From Echria macrotheca (taxonomy: Eukaryota; Ascomycota; Sordariomycetes; Sordariales; Schizotheciaceae), in assembly GCA_030411725.1 (NCBI GenBank), contig MU839833.1, positions 496,001-560,000 of the forward strand: DNA of 64,000 nucleotides, given 5' to 3'. The notes below the pieces were generated by a model. The model had not been told where the DNA came from. It searched no databases and was given only the letters and a program-made list of their open reading frames with translations. The translations under genes and the position numbers were made by a program. Of the stretch, positions 10,243-21,360 are shown piece by piece. Position 1 is the stretch's first letter. Every line of letters starts with the position of its first letter.

Positions 10243-10884
10243 CCTCTTCACTGCCCACATGCTTCGTCTGTGTCGTTGTCGCGATGCCAAGAAGGGCTTG
10301 ATGCCGTGAAAAAATTGGTCCACTTCCAGTCAGGCTGGTGGGGTCACAGCGCCTAGAACACCCCGGACCCAGGCCTCAGGCTCCAATGGCTCCCTGCCCA
10401 AGACCCTGCGTCCTTCACCGACCACCCCCCGGTGACAACCACCAAACAACGGGCTCGAGCCCGGAACCTCACACAGAATCACGCCACCATGACGGCTGTT
10501 CCTAAAGATGCACTTTGACAGGGCGCAACCCTCTGCATTGCCGTGGAAATTGAGATGCCTGCGGGGAAAGTCGGCGGATCTTTACCCGAGTGCCCGGTTT
10601 GTTCGTCCCAACTCATTTTTGCACCCAGAAATGCACCTCCGGGCGCATATCAGGGCGCAGCTTGGCAGTGTCGACAAGACTGATGCTGTCGTCGTGATTG
10701 GCATCCCCAAGAGACCAAGGCCTGCCTGAGCGGTTCCAAGATCCCAGATACCAGGACTCGGACGTCTCCTTCGGGCTGTGTTCAAGTTTGGTCTCGTGGT
10801 TTCTTTCTTCTTTCTCCTGACTTCTCAGGCGCCTACCTCTCACCAGTTTCTGGCTCTCCCCCCTTTTTCGTCTTCAAACCGCCA
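10243..10884. other. Divergent intergenic region QTRT1/2EXR gene
   Basis: This region contains no recognisable gene. A GC palindrome near 10452 superficially resembles a tRNA T-arm, but no cloverleaf forms around it. Confidence 0.4.
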
Positions 10885-11556
10885 ATGGCCTCGTTCACCT
10901 TGTTCCGCTTCCTCCCCGCCGAACTCCGGCTCGAGATCTGGAGGCAAAGCTGCCAGACCAGAGTCGTCGAGGTCCGTTATTCTCAAGAACAAGACCGATG
11001 TGTCAGCACGACCCGTCCTCCTGCCATCCTTCAGGTGTGTAAGGAGTCGAGAGACGAAGGCCTCCGAGCCTGCTATGTCCGAGCCTTTGGGACGGACACA
11101 CACGACGCCCATATCTATTTCTCTCCGGCCCTCGACGTCCTCTACATCCCCCGATGGGGTGACCTCGGCTACGCAGACACGGCCCGCGACTTTGCCGTGC
11201 TGGTGCGAGACACGGCCGAGCACGTTCGGAGCCTCGCCATCGACCACGTCAAGCCCGAGATCCGGAGACCGTGGGAGACATACAGCAAGTTCTGTCTGAT
11301 GCGGAACTTTCCCCGTCTTCGAGAGACCTTTCTGATCCTGGCGGACGAGAGCCAGTGGGGCCAGGGCGAGCAGGTCGAATTTGTCGACCCGAGAGGGGAC
11401 CGGGATACAATCATGAGGTTGATGGAGAACGTGAAAGAGTCGTTTGTTTCTGAGGTTGGGCCCGAATGCTTTGACTGGGATATGACGGCGAGCTGTCGGC
11501 CGTGTTTCGAGCTTGTCCCAAAGGCCAAGGCCCATGGGTGGTGTGCGGCGGTGTAA
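10885..11556 (+). CDS. 2EXR domain-containing protein
   Basis: This is an intronless gene for a 223-residue protein. Its N-terminus reads FTLFRFLPAELRLEIWRQSC, then a basic/aromatic segment, then PAILQVCKESRDEGLR. That is the signature of the 2EXR domain, a fungal-expanded module resembling an F-box-adjacent fold of unknown biochemical function. A hydrophobic stretch with IYFSPALDVLYIP follows, also typical of this family. No catalytic residues are apparent. These genes are numerous and fast-evolving in Pezizomycotina, so the specific role cannot be given. Confidence 0.82.
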   Translation: MASFTLFRFLPAELRLEIWRQSCQTRVVEVRYSQEQDRCVSTTRPPAILQVCKESRDEGLRACYVRAFGTDTHDAHIYFSPALDVLYIPRWGDLGYADTARDFAVLVRDTAEHVRSLAIDHVKPEIRRPWETYSKFCLMRNFPRLRETFLILADESQWGQGEQVEFVDPRGDRDTIMRLMENVKESFVSEVGPECFDWDMTASCRPCFELVPKAKAHGWCAAV

Positions 11557-12358
11557 TTAGATGTAGTGAGTGGAAAATAATTATTGGAAGTTGTGTTTTT
11601 CCATTTTATTGAGCCTTCTCATTGCTGACAAGTAATGAAGTTACCGGTAGAGCGAATTGACTGACGTATTGAAGGTGTGCTCATTCTTGCAGAGTATGAC
11701 ACCTGCAGTGGGCACCCATCAGCGCAATTTAGGGCGAACCAAGAACACATGCATCGATCGATCCTTCATTCTCAGATGAGAGGACAGTGGCGGTCAGTCA
11801 AGCTACTCCTCCACCTCACGGAATATAGATTCGTCATACCACGGTAAATAAAACAAACATGCTCTTCCGTTTTTTTCTTTTGCAACCTCCATCCCCAGAT
11901 CATCAGTCGAGCTGGTGATGCTTGGCAGGAGTTGCAATTGCCGCTTTTGTAACAATGACGTCGACGCTTCCGGGTTCGTCACATGCAGGAACCGTTTCTT
12001 TGGCTTGCGTGGCTTGCGATCGTCGCAACGCCTGCCAAGGCTTCCCTCTGCTGCGCATTACAAGATTACTGGCTTGTCCGTCCGATAATATCCTGTTTTC
12101 TCATTCAGACAATACCTTATAAAGAAGAGCAGCTGATTTCCTCGCCTCTGCCCCTCCTCGCCATCCAGGAACAAACAACACACACCTCGAAAGCACCTGC
12201 ATCGACCAACACAGCACAGCTCACTTACAACTCTTCACAACCAACAAATACCATCGCGCCACGGTCCTCCTCAGTTGGTACCTGACCAGACCTTACATCT
12301 AGTCAACTCCACGAGCCAAACATATTCCCAATTATACGAAAACACAGAAGACAAAAAA
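11557..12358. other. Intergenic region and probable long 5' UTR of PMP3
   Basis: These 802 bp hold no conserved coding sequence. The CT- and CA-rich sequence from about 12120 to the start codon at 12359 looks like a long fungal 5' leader. A short upstream reading frame from 12275 is in frame with PMP3 but its residues are not conserved. Confidence 0.45.
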
Positions 12359-12688
12359 ATGGCACACCAACCATCATCGACAAGCGACGTCATCCTCTAC
12401 CTCCTCGCCATCTTCATCCCTCCCATCCCCGTCTTCCTCAAGCGCGGCGTCCACGCCGACCTGTGGATCAACATCCTCCTCTGGGTGCTCGGCTGGATCC
12501 CGGGCGTGCTGCACGCCTGGTACGTCATCTCCAAGTACGAACGGCCGGCCATGTCGACGTATCGAGCGGCTCCGGTGGAAACCGTACCGCCCACGACGAC
12601 GACGGCGCCGCCTATGACGTCGGCTTATGGGACTACCGGGACTGCGGGGACGACAACTGCGACGGCGGCGCCGGGTGCTAGGTACTGA
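12359..12688 (+). CDS. PMP3: PMP3/UPF0057 plasma membrane proteolipid
   Basis: This encodes a 109-residue protein of the Pmp3 family, tiny membrane proteins that affect plasma membrane potential and salt tolerance. Residues 10-61 contain the complete family domain: a first hydrophobic helix (DVILYLLAIFIPPIPVFLK), the conserved RGVHADLWINILLWVLGWIPG turn and second helix, then HAWYVI. Canonical Pmp3 is about 55 residues. The extra 50 residues here are a Thr/Ala/Pro-rich low-complexity tail, seen in some filamentous fungal paralogues. The start at 12359 is preceded by AAAAAA, a favourable context. The gene has no intron. Confidence 0.92.
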   Translation: MAHQPSSTSDVILYLLAIFIPPIPVFLKRGVHADLWINILLWVLGWIPGVLHAWYVISKYERPAMSTYRAAPVETVPPTTTTAPPMTSAYGTTGTAGTTTATAAPGARY

Positions 12689-13587
12689 ATTTTGTGTTGT
12701 CCTTTTGGTTTGGGGTTTTGGGGAAGAAGCAATTCTTGGGCGGCGTTTGACATGGTTGCTTGCTACCGACTGGGTTTGTTGGAAGGAGGGCAACGTTGGA
12801 GCGCAAATTGTGGGATGCGGGTCACCCGGAACTGCTGCTGCTTGTATCGATCGCTTTATTTTGAGTATACCCTGATCTTCATGATCAAAACAATTCCACG
12901 ACAATATGCATGCCTTTTCGCAATGGTTCGGGGATACGCGTCCGGAGTAATCCGCAGAGGTCGTTTGTAAGCCTCCCACAGGAATCAGCTCGCGGTGCAA
13001 CGGCCGCTTTTGGTGAAGGACACTGGAATGGGCATAAGATCGGTACTTGGCCGCATCAGGTGTTAAGAGACAGATCTCGGCCTTCTTCAAGTCTTCATAA
13101 TGGTTTTATAGTCTCAGATGCGTAAAAGATAGAGGATTGTCACATATTCTTCATTTGGATGTCAACTCAGTCTCTGAAATGACTTCGAGGTCATAGAAAA
13201 ACTCAAGCCGACCGGGTACCTCTCTAGCAGAATTCCCGTGTCCGCAAGTCGGGCGCTGCGGCCGCTTCCGGCGTGGACGGTCGGAACGGACCTCGGTTAG
13301 CGGAGTTTGGGGGAGTTAACCACGCTTGCCACTACACTTGCATAGGATCTCATCTTGTCGGCGACATGGCCCACTGTGGTAGTTCTAGGAATACGAGTAG
13401 AACTCAAAGGAATATAGTTAACTCCTAATTCCTTCCTATGATCCTCTGTATATATAAGTCCCGTATATTCCTTCGAAATGTTGATCTCTTTCCAAGTCGT
13501 GCATCAGCCAGCATTCAGTGATTCAATTCATCGCCAACCCCTTTCTTACCAAACATTTGACCAGCCCCTGAATACAAGTAAACAACA
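12689..13587. other. Intergenic region PMP3/SDR gene
   Basis: I see no gene in these 900 bp. A TATA-like element (tatatataag, near 13449-13458) lies about 130 bp upstream of the SDR start codon and is a plausible core promoter. Confidence 0.4.
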
Positions 13588-14691
13588 ATGGAAGCTCCCA
13601 AGCTGCCAGTCTACAAGCTCCCAGCCGATGCCGTCTGGTTCAGTAAGTTTTCTCTCTGTCCCTTTCACAACGACATACCTATCCCATTCTAACATTCCCA
13701 AAAAGTCACAGGCTGCTCCTCAGGCCTCGGCCTCGAGCTAGCCAAGCTCGTGGCCTCCAAAGGCCAACGCCTCATCGCGACCGCCCGCAAAACCTCCGAC
13801 CTCGCTTACCTCCCGGACAACGACCCCAACATCCTCAAGCTCCGCGTCGACGTCACGTCCTCGGAGTCAATCGACGCAGCCATCGAAGCCACCCTCTCTC
13901 GTTTCGGTCGTATCGGTAATGTCCCTCCCCCTTCCTTCCCTCCCCCTTCCTTCCCTTCCCTCCCCCTTCCTTCCCTTCCCTCCCCTTCCCCGCAAATCTC
14001 ACTAACATCTGTAACCAAAAAAGACGTAATGGTAAACAACGCAGGCTACACCCTAAGAGGCGACACCGAAAACGCACCCCCCGCCGCCGCGCGCGCCCTA
14101 ATCGAGACCAACTTCTGGGGCACCGTAACCCTCACCCGCCACGCCCTGCGCATCCTCCGGTCCGTCAACCCGCTCTCCGGCCAACCAGGCGGCGTGATCC
14201 TCAACGTAACCTCAATGGGCGGCCGCGCCGCCTACCCAGGCAACGCCTTCTACCACGCGTCCAAATTCGCCGTCGAGGGCTTCACGGAATCCGTCGCGCG
14301 CGAGGTCCGGCCGGAGTGGAACATCCACCTCTGCTGCGTCGAGCCGGGCGGCGTCAAGACTGGTTTTGTGAGTCGCGGGACCGTCGAGATTCCTGTACAT
14401 GAGGCGTACGCGGCGCCGGACACGCCTGCGCGCGTGCTCGAGGCGTATGTGAATGACCCCGAGGCTAGTAAAAACTGGGCGGACGCGGCGACGGTCGTGC
14501 AGAGGATGTATGAGTTGGTTGCGACGGAGAAGGACATTCCGCTGCGCGTGCCGCTGGGGCCGGATGCGTGGACTGTGCTCAAGGCGCAGAATGAGCAGAA
14601 CGACCGGCTGCTGGATCAGTGGCGGGAGTTTTCGATTAGTGCGGGTAAGCAGGGGCAGGTTGAGTCGCTTGAGTTTTTGAAGGATATGTAG
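13588..14691 (+). CDS. Classical short-chain dehydrogenase/reductase
   Basis: This encodes a 310-residue NAD(P)-dependent oxidoreductase of the classical SDR family. Three exons are 13588-13642, 13706-13915 and 14024-14691, with introns of 63 and 108 nt, both in phase 1. The spliced protein shows the cofactor motif TGCSSGLG, the NNAG motif just after the second junction, the catalytic serine in NVTSMGG and the YHASK catalytic Tyr/Lys pair. The PGGVKTGF segment after the active site is also typical. The arrangement is closest to 17-beta-hydroxysteroid-dehydrogenase-like cytosolic SDRs; the substrate cannot be told. The second intron is an almost pure pyrimidine repeat (CCCTT/CCTTCC units). Confidence 0.9.
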
Positions 14692-15329
14692 ATGCCTTGT
14701 AGGTATAGTTGTTTAGATAGATAGGTATTGCTTGGGGGATTGGGAAATGAGACTAGATTAGACCATGAGTGACCCCTCCGCATATCAGCCCGGCCGACGT
14801 GTATTGTCTAGTTGACTGTGTCGTTTTCAAGCACCTAGATAGCTTGGAGTAATTAGCCTAGTAAAGGAAGTCGAGACGAGACATCAGTTCCGCCGTCGCA
14901 GGCCCTCCAAGGTTCGAAATTGACGAAGATGCCGTGTCTTGTCTTGGATAGAAGTCTCTACCCGTATCCCTACAACCAAGAGATACAGAGCCCCGCTAGC
15001 TAGAACAAGCGGCCTTTAAAAGGCCGCCTTTTTGACGACAGTGAAGGCTCAATCAAGCCAAGGGACAGCTGTCACTGGCTTTCATCAGTCACCTCGGTGA
15101 TGCAACTAAATGACAACATACCCATAAACGACAGGTAGCACGCAGCAAACAGACACTCGCCGACATCTTGTAGAACGTGAATCAAACTCAATAACAGCAA
15201 ACCTGTACGCCTAACCGTGACGCTCAACATGACGACTCGCGCCAACTTGGCCCAAACTTGCGCAGTAATCAGACAAATATCCACCGTTATACGTCCAGTC
15301 ATGATCCATCCCTGAGTCTACACACCAGC
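14692..15329. other. Convergent spacer SDR/BIR1
   Basis: No protein gene is seen in these 638 bp. A GC-rich hairpin at 15009-15027 followed by T5 lies here (see the separate finding on a possible Pol III unit). Confidence 0.4.
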
Positions 15330-18049
15330 TCAGTCGACAATAAGCCCCTCCAACACATGCATAGCCTTGGACCCCTCCCGCTCAAATGTTGACACCATCA
15401 TCTCGCACTCGTGCTTCAGCTTCTGCTCGGCCAGCCCCGCATTGTGATAAATCCATTCCTCCACCGTCATCCGCTTCTCCGGACTCGTCAGCTCGCCGCC
15501 CTTGCGGAGCAGCTTGTCCACAGCGTTCTCCTTGTTGTCCGAAGGCGAGAAGATCATGTCTAGGTCCACGGCTGTCCACGGTGTCGTGCTCTGCAGCCCG
15601 GCTACTACGTTCCTTTTTGACGGGGACGTACGCATCGGAGTAGCGACGACCGGAGCCAGCACAACCCGCTTCGCCGCGGCGCTCGCCGCTGGCCTAGACG
15701 ACGGCGGCTGATTTTCGGCATCCGAAGACTGCGGCGACTGTGACGGAGACAAGGTTGCTTGCTTGGCATTGGCTGATGGGGTGGCATTCGCTCGCGGTGT
15801 AGCAGGCGGTCTGGGCAGGCGAGACGCAGACTGTGGACGAGGGGGCAGCGTCTTTTCACCCTTCATGGATGCCGCAGGTGGTGGGGTGCGAGATACCGAC
15901 GGTGGTACAGCAGCCTGGGCTGGAGCTCGGGAAGCTTCAACTGGCTTCGCAGTCTTTTCCGGGGTCTCGCTTGCTACCAAAAACGACGGATCCGATGTCT
16001 TTGATGCAATTTGCACCTCAATCTGAACGGGAATGCCAGATGATCTTCGCTGCTCAGGCTCAGCTGAAGCCTGAGATGTCGTTTTCCTCTTAGGCGGCCG
16101 TCCGGGCCCTCGCTTCTCCAGACTCGATCGGCCAGCTGCTTGGTTCACCACCGTCCCTGTGCTTACGTCCGGATCTTCCAGCACCTTAGGTCCTGTTTGT
16201 GTGGGATGCTCGATAGGAGCTTCTGCATCAGGCAATGCCTGGGAAACGTGTTCAGACGCCGTAGCTTCAGTGTGCTCGGAAGCTGTGGCACCATCCTCGA
16301 TAAGCTCATCCTCCTGAGCGACCGGTGCCGGCTCCTTGGCCTTCTTCTGCTTTGAAACCTTTCGAGTCCCCGTCTTGCGCCCCTTTTTCGGTACCACCAG
16401 GGTCTCGGCAGGCTTCTCTTGAACTTCCTCCATCTCAGTCTCCAACGCCTTGAGCTCTGCCTCAATTTCTGCCTCGGTAGGTTCAGCTGGAGACGGGTCT
16501 AGCATCGCGTATGCCTTGCTAGAAACTTTTTGACTCTGAGCGCTCGCTTTCCGGGTCGCCGTCTTCTTGGGGCGTCCCTTTGCAGGCGCCGGAGCTGCGC
16601 GTCCTTCAGCGTCCGAGCTCACATCCAGGTTCTCATCATCCGTCAGCGGGCGTTCGAGATCAGCTTGCAACTGGCGCTCAATCTCCTCGTCGTCAGGTAT
16701 AGGCGCACGCAGCGACGCAGTGGACGCCTGAGAGCGGAGGGAAGACTGCGAAGCTTTGCGAGAAGGCTTGGAGGCTGGTGTTTGGCCTTTCTTCTTCGGC
16801 GCTGGCTTGACAGCAGGGGCATCCGTCATATCGGCATCCTGGGTTACTGAACTTGCTGCGGACTGGTCGGCTGCGTTGGCTTTCACCCGCGTAGCGCGCT
16901 TCTTGGCGGGTGGCGCATCTGCACTCATCGTGGTTGCCTCATCCATCGCGTCGCTTGCACGCTTGCGGCCGCGTGCGGGCTTTTGAGGCGTTGGGTCTTC
17001 GGGTTGACGAGGCTCGTCTTCGAGGATTTCAACCGGATCATCCTTCTTTGCTCTTGTCTTCCGTGGTTTCGTAGCTGCCTTTTTCCCCTTGGTCGTTTTC
17101 CTCCCGCCCTGCGTCATCGTGGACGACGTCGTCATAACACTATCGTCGTGGTCGGCCGTGATATCGGCAAGGGAATGGAGGTCCGACACAGCCGTGGCGA
17201 CAGTAGCAACAGACTGGGTGGAAAGGCGTGAGGCTTTGGACGGGCCGGCCGTCTTGGCTCGCGACGCTTTTTTGGGCTGAGGAAGCTGGCTGATCAGCTG
17301 GAAGAATGGACAATCTGGAGAACGTTTGTAGTGTTCGTCACTGCGCAACGTTAGTCGTCATCTCGAGCTAAGCAAGGGGTGCACCTGCATCGGCTTGTCA
17401 CCGGCTTCCCATCCATCGAGTCCGAGTTGGCAGTAGGCGCACGTCGCCATGTCGTCAGATTCGAGCGTAGGCGTGTATTTCCATCCTGCCTCGGCGAGCT
17501 GGAGAAGTCAGACGTGGTCTCTTCTGTTGTCAGGGCACCCACCTGTTTTGCTTTGCACTTGAAGCCCTTTTTGGACTCGTACGGCCACCTCCCTGCAAAT
17601 GTCGCCTTGCGTGCCTCGACCATGCGCGGGTCGAGCGGATGAATCTTCGCAAAATCGCCGAGGTCGGCTTCGAGAGCGGCCATGACCGCCCATCCGCAGT
17701 CAGGAGAGTGCTTGACATGCTCTTCCAGCGGCTTGTCGTCGGCCTCCCAGCCATCGAGCGATTTGTTACACAAAAAACACACGACATTGTCGGGACTTCC
17801 AGGGAACGGCTCGAAGAAGAAACCTGCTTTCGCGAGCTATTGACATGTTAACATATGTCCTGCGCTCACAAAGGCCAGAGTATCACCCACATCCACAGGG
17901 GACAGCGATTTGTGCGGCCAGTGGAGTGCCTTCGGGGCGCGCGAGGTCGCGTTGGACGTCCTACGTTTCGTGACGGGCTGCGCGCCTTGGAAGGAAGCGA
18001 GACGGTTCTCGTAGATGAAGAACCTATCTTCGGGGCCAGCCATGGCCAT
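15330..18049 (-). CDS. BIR1: Bir1/survivin-like chromosomal passenger protein with two BIR domains
   Basis: This encodes a Bir1-type inhibitor-of-apoptosis-repeat protein, the survivin-like subunit of the chromosomal passenger complex with Aurora kinase and INCENP. The exons are 17891-18049, 17543-17836, 17389-17498 and 15330-17340, giving 857 residues. The two BIR domains keep C-x2-C-x16-H-x6-C spacing: Cys73, Cys76, His93, Cys100, and Cys171, Cys174, His191, Cys198. A long Ser/Ala/Lys-rich disordered middle follows. The last 90 residues, with DLDMIFSPSDNKENAVDKLL and MTVEEWIYHNAGLAEQKL, match the conserved C-terminal helical region. The third intron (17341-17388) has no usable GT donor: BIR spacing forces a GC-AG intron and an Ile at the junction. 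The first two introns are 54 and 44 nt with GTGGGT donors. Confidence 0.9.
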
Positions 18050-19844
18050 TGTTCGGGCGCAAGTGTCCTGACTCGGTTGGGGATGAATTGGCGGCGGCGA
18101 GGTCGGTCGAGCGCGCAGAAAACTGTCGCGTTTCGTCGGGTGCGCTACGCGTATAGAATACTTCAAAACAAACAGATCATGTTATCCGAAGCAAAGATTA
18201 ACTGGGGCGCGAGGATGAGCGGGTGCCGCCTTTGGATTGTTGTTTGTCGGATTGAGTTCTGCTTGTTGGCAGAGGGGAAGATGGAAGTCACCACCGTCAA
18301 GCTTGATTCGTCGCTGCGATTGGATGAAGGGCTCCGCGTTTGTTTACTTTCGAGGTGGTCCGAGTTGTGGTAAATGTGGGGCGTCTGAGAGGCGTGCGAG
18401 GCTGGCCAACTTGGAAGGCTGAAAGTTGGCGCAGCGCCACATTCCCGCAATTGCACAACATCCCTGCTTGAAATTCAACCACACCCAATTCTTCCAACTC
18501 TGGCATCCACAGTCACGGGAGTCACAGGGGACACACTTTGGTCTTGACAAGAGCACTTTTTTGGCACCGACACAGAGCCATGCACCACTGCTTTTTATCA
18601 TCCAGATGCCTTATCACGACATGTCCTCCGCATGCGCGCTACGACATCATCGACATGCCTTCTGTTCGTTAGGTATGCCCGCAACCTGCCAGCACCTCCG
18701 CAACCGGACCACGGGAACCATGCCGTGTGTTTATTAGTCTCATCTGCGTTTATATGCACGGTTGGCCCAGGATCCAGCTAAAGATTCGGCGATGGTTCTC
18801 GACACCTTAACCTAATTTCAGCAACGCCCTGAACCTCCAGCATTTACCCCAGGGACCACTCATAGCCATGGAGTCTTTCGGGATGGGAGTCATTGCCTGC
18901 AAGGACAGGTGACCACCGGAAGACCCCCAGCTGCCTCCGAATCGGGGGCTAGAAGAAAAGAAGCTGTGGGCCGAAGGCTGGGGAGTGGATGCTGTCGCTG
19001 AGAAATCACGGAGCAGCTTCATTGGAATTGACTCGGCGCTGATGGGTTCCCGTACTCTGGGGAAGCGTGGTCGGAGCCGACTTTTCACGGTCTCCAGATC
19101 TGAATCTGGCCACCGACAGAAAACCAGCGCGTCTCCACCCGGGATGCCGTCATAGGTAGAGCTTGTTGCGGCTTGGTGGCAACCGTCTTGCGTCTAGCAA
19201 TGCGTAGCTTCCTGATACATTACACCTCACCCGTCTCCGCGCTATTCTCGAGTCCAGACCGACGGACCAACTGTCCATCCCAATCCAGTTCATCCCAATG
19301 CAGTTCTGTCCCGACCCCTTGGCTCCACCAAGCACTTGCCTGCGGACTTTCGCGAGGGGCAAAATGGATTCAGATGCCACTCCGCGGACGATGAGCCCCA
19401 GGATGACGGGCCCGACGTTCTTGCCTTCGCACAAATGGAGAAGGCTGACTTGCTCACGACCAACCAATTTCCTGTCTTTCCAGCGGCAGATGTGTCAATG
19501 CAACGGAAAGCAGGTAAACCCGGCGGCATGCTCGGGGTGCTGCGACCGACAACGGCGTACCCCATAGTTCAGCCAGGGCCATGACTCGAGTTCCCCGTGG
19601 TCGCGCGTGTTTATATTCCGTGTGCCCGTCCTCTATGTGCTAAGCTTTAGATCATTCTTCCGCGGACATATCCATTGCGTGAGCCCACTGGTGTCCGTCG
19701 CACCGGTTGCCTTCTTCATCTGTCGACTTGCTCCTCCCCCGGATTTTGTCTCTCTGTCACCACCGACCGGACATTCAACACGATCCGGCCAACGAGCAAC
19801 GCAGACGTCCCTCCTGCCGCCCAAAGCCCAATTCGCCACACACA
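18050..19844. other. Divergent intergenic region BIR1/amino-acid transporter
   Basis: This is about 1.8 kb between two divergent start codons. Short open frames exist on both strands, but none has recognisable family sequence or splice-consistent extensions. The region from about 19620 to 19844 is CT-rich and probably contains the 5' UTR of the transporter. Confidence 0.45.
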
Positions 19845-21360
19845 ATGGACTACGACTCGAAGATGGCTCCATACGCGGCGGAGAAAGAGAAGCAGCCCGA
19901 CTACATGGGCGACTCGTCGTCGGGCTACACGAGTGCGGCCGGGATCTCCCCCTCGGCAGGGCGGCTGCCGGGGGACCCAGAAGTCGGCGAGGTACATGGG
20001 ACGAACAGGGACTTCCTCTGCGAGAAGCAGGCCTCAGGAGAGGCCAAGTTCAAGCGTCTCGGCTGGAAACGCCTGACGATTGTGTTGATCGTCGAGGCTA
20101 TTGCCCTCGGCGCCCTCAGCCTGCCCTCGGCCTTCGCTACCTTGGGCATGGTAGCCGGCGTCATCTGCTCTATTGGTATGGGCTTGATTGCCGTCTACAC
20201 AGCCTACGTTATCGGCCAACTGAAGCTCAAGTTCCCCCACATTTCCGACTATGCTGAAGCTGGCCGGCTCATGTTTGGGAGGGTCGGATTCGAAATCATC
20301 GGCGCCATGCTCATGATGATGCTCGTCCTGATCGTCAGCTCCCATGTTCTCACCGGAAAGATCATGTGGGCCACGATCACGGACAACGGCAAAGGCACCT
20401 GCTCCATCGTCTTTGGTGTCGTGTCGGCCATCTTGTTGTTTCTGCTCGCCATCCCCCCCAGCTTCGCCGAAGTGGCCATCCTGGGCTACATCGATTTCGT
20501 CTCTATCGTCCTGGCCATCGGCATCACCATGATTGCTACCGGTGTCCAAGCGTCCCAACAGGAAGGAGGTCTCGCAGCCGTCAACTGGTCCGCCTGGCCC
20601 AAAGAGGGCGTCACGCTCCAGACGGCATTCATCGCCATTACCAACATCGCCTTCGCTTACAGCTTCGCCATGTGCCAGTTCAGCTTCATGGATGAGATGC
20701 ACACACTGACCGACTACAAAAAGAGCATCGTCGCCCTCGGTGGCATCGAAATAGGAATCTATACCCTCACAGGCGCCCTCATCTATTCTTTCGTCGGTGT
20801 GGATGTCGAGTCGCCCGCTCTCTTGTCGGCGGGCCCGATGATCTCCAAGATCGCCTTTGGCGTCGCCCTCCCTGTCATCATCATCTCGGGCAGCATCAAC
20901 ACGGTGGTTCTGGGCAAGACGATTCTCGGGCGAGCCTTCAAGAACTCTGTCATCCGCTACGTCAACACGCCCAAGGGTTGGATGGTCTGGCTCGGTCTCA
21001 ATGCCGGCATCACCGTTCTTGCCTGGGTTATCGCGGAAGCCATTCCCATCTTCTCCAACCTGCTTGCCATCAGCTCGTCGCTCTTCATCTCGGGCTTCTC
21101 GTACTATCTGCCCGCTTGCATGTGGTTCCTGCAGATCAAGGAGGGGAGCTGGCGTGATCGGAAGAACTTGGGACACGCGATCGCCAACGCAGTCATTTTT
21201 GTCATTGGCCTGACCATCCTGGGCGTCGGGACATACTCGGCAGTGAAGGACATGGTGGGTTTTTTTGTCCAAGACGTTCGCGATGCACATAAGCTAACTG
21301 ATGCAGATATTCCAATTCGACAACCATTTGGTTTCGACGCCATTTAGCTGCGGATATTAG
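19845..21360 (+). CDS. AAAP-family amino-acid transporter (Mtr-like)
   Basis: This encodes a 487-residue polytopic membrane protein of the amino acid/auxin permease family, similar in layout to the Neurospora Mtr neutral amino-acid permease. A cytosolic N-terminus of about 80 residues precedes roughly eleven hydrophobic segments. The first, with ALGALSLPSAFATLGMVAG, has the characteristic small-residue unwound helix of the family; IPPSFAEVAILGYIDF and NIAFAYSFAMCQFSFMDEM are further hallmarks. Exons are 19845-21254 and 21307-21360. The 52-nt terminal intron (GTGGGT..GCAG) gives the C-terminus FSCGY, in keeping with family members ending in an FSC-type tail. The frame is open upstream to 19707, but the methionine at 19845 has a good ACACA context and begins the usual hydrophilic tail. 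Confidence 0.9.

Noticed and set aside
10441..10470. GC palindrome resembling a tRNA T-arm
   Set aside because: The loop lacks the TTCRANY pattern and no acceptor, D or anticodon stems can be drawn around it.
20034..21290. 418-codon open frame on the minus strand
   Set aside because: It is an antisense shadow of the amino-acid transporter; its composition (Asp/Gly/His/Gln-rich) is what the reverse strand of a GC3-rich membrane protein gives.
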